Source: Candidatus Peregrinibacteria bacterium (lineage in GTDB: Bacteria; Patescibacteriota; Gracilibacteria; UM-FILTER-43-11). Taken from it: 41,852 nt of DNA. Below the pieces are notes generated by a model. It had not been told where the DNA came from and made no database searches. It saw only the letters and a list, made by a program, of their open reading frames with translations. Shown here piece by piece: positions 41,645 through 41,852 of this stretch. The stretch covers positions 1 to 41,852 of the forward strand of contig JAFGCR010000048.1 in the NCBI GenBank assembly GCA_016932495.1, written 5' to 3'. The translations under genes and the position numbers were made by a program. The first letter of the stretch is position 1; each line of letters starts with the position of its first letter.

Positions 41645-41852
41645 TGGAACCTCCTTGGTATCCGAAAAGGTTTAAGAACAAGCAGCTTGCTTTATGCGGC
41701 AGCCAACTGGCGCACACATAAAAGGCGATTATTTTATAATATAAACTAAAATTTGTCAATTAAAACCGCACAATAACCATTGTAAGTAATTCTGATGTTT
41801 TTTTGTTTTTTGTTTTTTAACCCCCTCCGTCTCATCTCCGCTAAGGCTCCGA
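41645..41852. other. Leader, promoter and AT-rich right edge
   Basis: This stretch holds the leader of the lipoprotein gene with small hairpins (GCCAGTTGGC; CAAGC-T-GCTTG) and its promoter. The last 90 bp are T-rich and show no gene. Confidence 0.5.
41731..41759 (-). promoter_or_regulatory. Promoter of the GC-rich lipoprotein gene
   Basis: On the minus strand TTGACA (41759-41754), a 17-bp spacer and TAAAAT (41736-41731). It is the most consensus-like -35 box in the window besides that of groES. Confidence 0.78.

Overview
This window looks like a chromosomal segment of a small-genome bacterium of the candidate phyla radiation (Patescibacteria), possibly Peregrinibacteria or a relative. That placement is an inference. 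It rests on almost complete lack of Shine-Dalgarno sites, short AT-rich leaders with extended -10 promoters, a CofE-like ligase with no F420 genes nearby, a FemAB-like protein, long-form HPF, many small lineage-specific proteins and scattered single biosynthetic genes. TGA is used as a normal stop, so the Gracilibacteria UGA=Gly code is not in use. No rRNA, prophage or CRISPR array is present. One tRNA (Glu, UUC) is.

Layout. 1-450: start of a large secreted protein running off the left edge. 665-2681: envelope sugar genes (orphan CoA-binding/membrane half of a glycosyl-phosphotransferase, sugar nucleotidyltransferase). 2885-6652: SecD with an embedded parvulin domain, RNase H, thioredoxin, HU. 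6985-11434: four-helix-bundle protein, TopA, DUF3352-like protein. 11514-13683: groES-groEL with a CIRCE operator. 13734-16666: two small hypotheticals, AsnRS and a coiled-coil hypothetical. 16789-18705 (minus): purN-femAB-yjbQ with overlapping genes. 18761-19333: nested inverted repeats followed by a self-contained small gene. 19492-22249 (minus): hpf, O-antigen-ligase-like protein, CofE-like protein. 22403-28256: PP2C-like/propeller membrane protein, RibBA, zinc-ribbon membrane protein, GNAT. 28342-30369: RAYT-type Y1 transposase and MurJ. 30353-32643 (minus): small hypotheticals, C39-like lipoprotein, tRNA-Glu. 32753-35603: PurH and TilS. 35682-38181: FN3 protein and two membrane-anchored unknowns. 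38183-41154 (minus): RsmE and FtsK. 41288-41644 (minus): a GC-rich putative lipoprotein gene.

The functional mix is housekeeping (translation, protein export and folding, nucleoid, chromosome segregation), purine and riboflavin steps, and envelope assembly. Most genes stand alone or in pairs rather than in classical operons.

The most unusual signal lies between the genes. At least a dozen junctions carry short tandem word repeats with a period of 7, 8, 11 or 12 nt. A run of one word is usually followed by a run of its reverse complement, giving an imperfect hairpin. The same words recur at distant loci, lie close to stop and start codons, and in several genes have become coding sequence (tails of SecD, FtsK and the O-antigen-ligase-like protein; linker of the C39 lipoprotein). 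Separately, a RAYT transposase gene carries in-frame copies of a palindrome that also occurs as a double hairpin at 2705-2758, suggesting a resident REP/RAYT system. Other highlights are the SecD-parvulin fusion and two GC3-rich small genes with their own consensus promoter, strong Shine-Dalgarno site and terminator, unlike everything around them.
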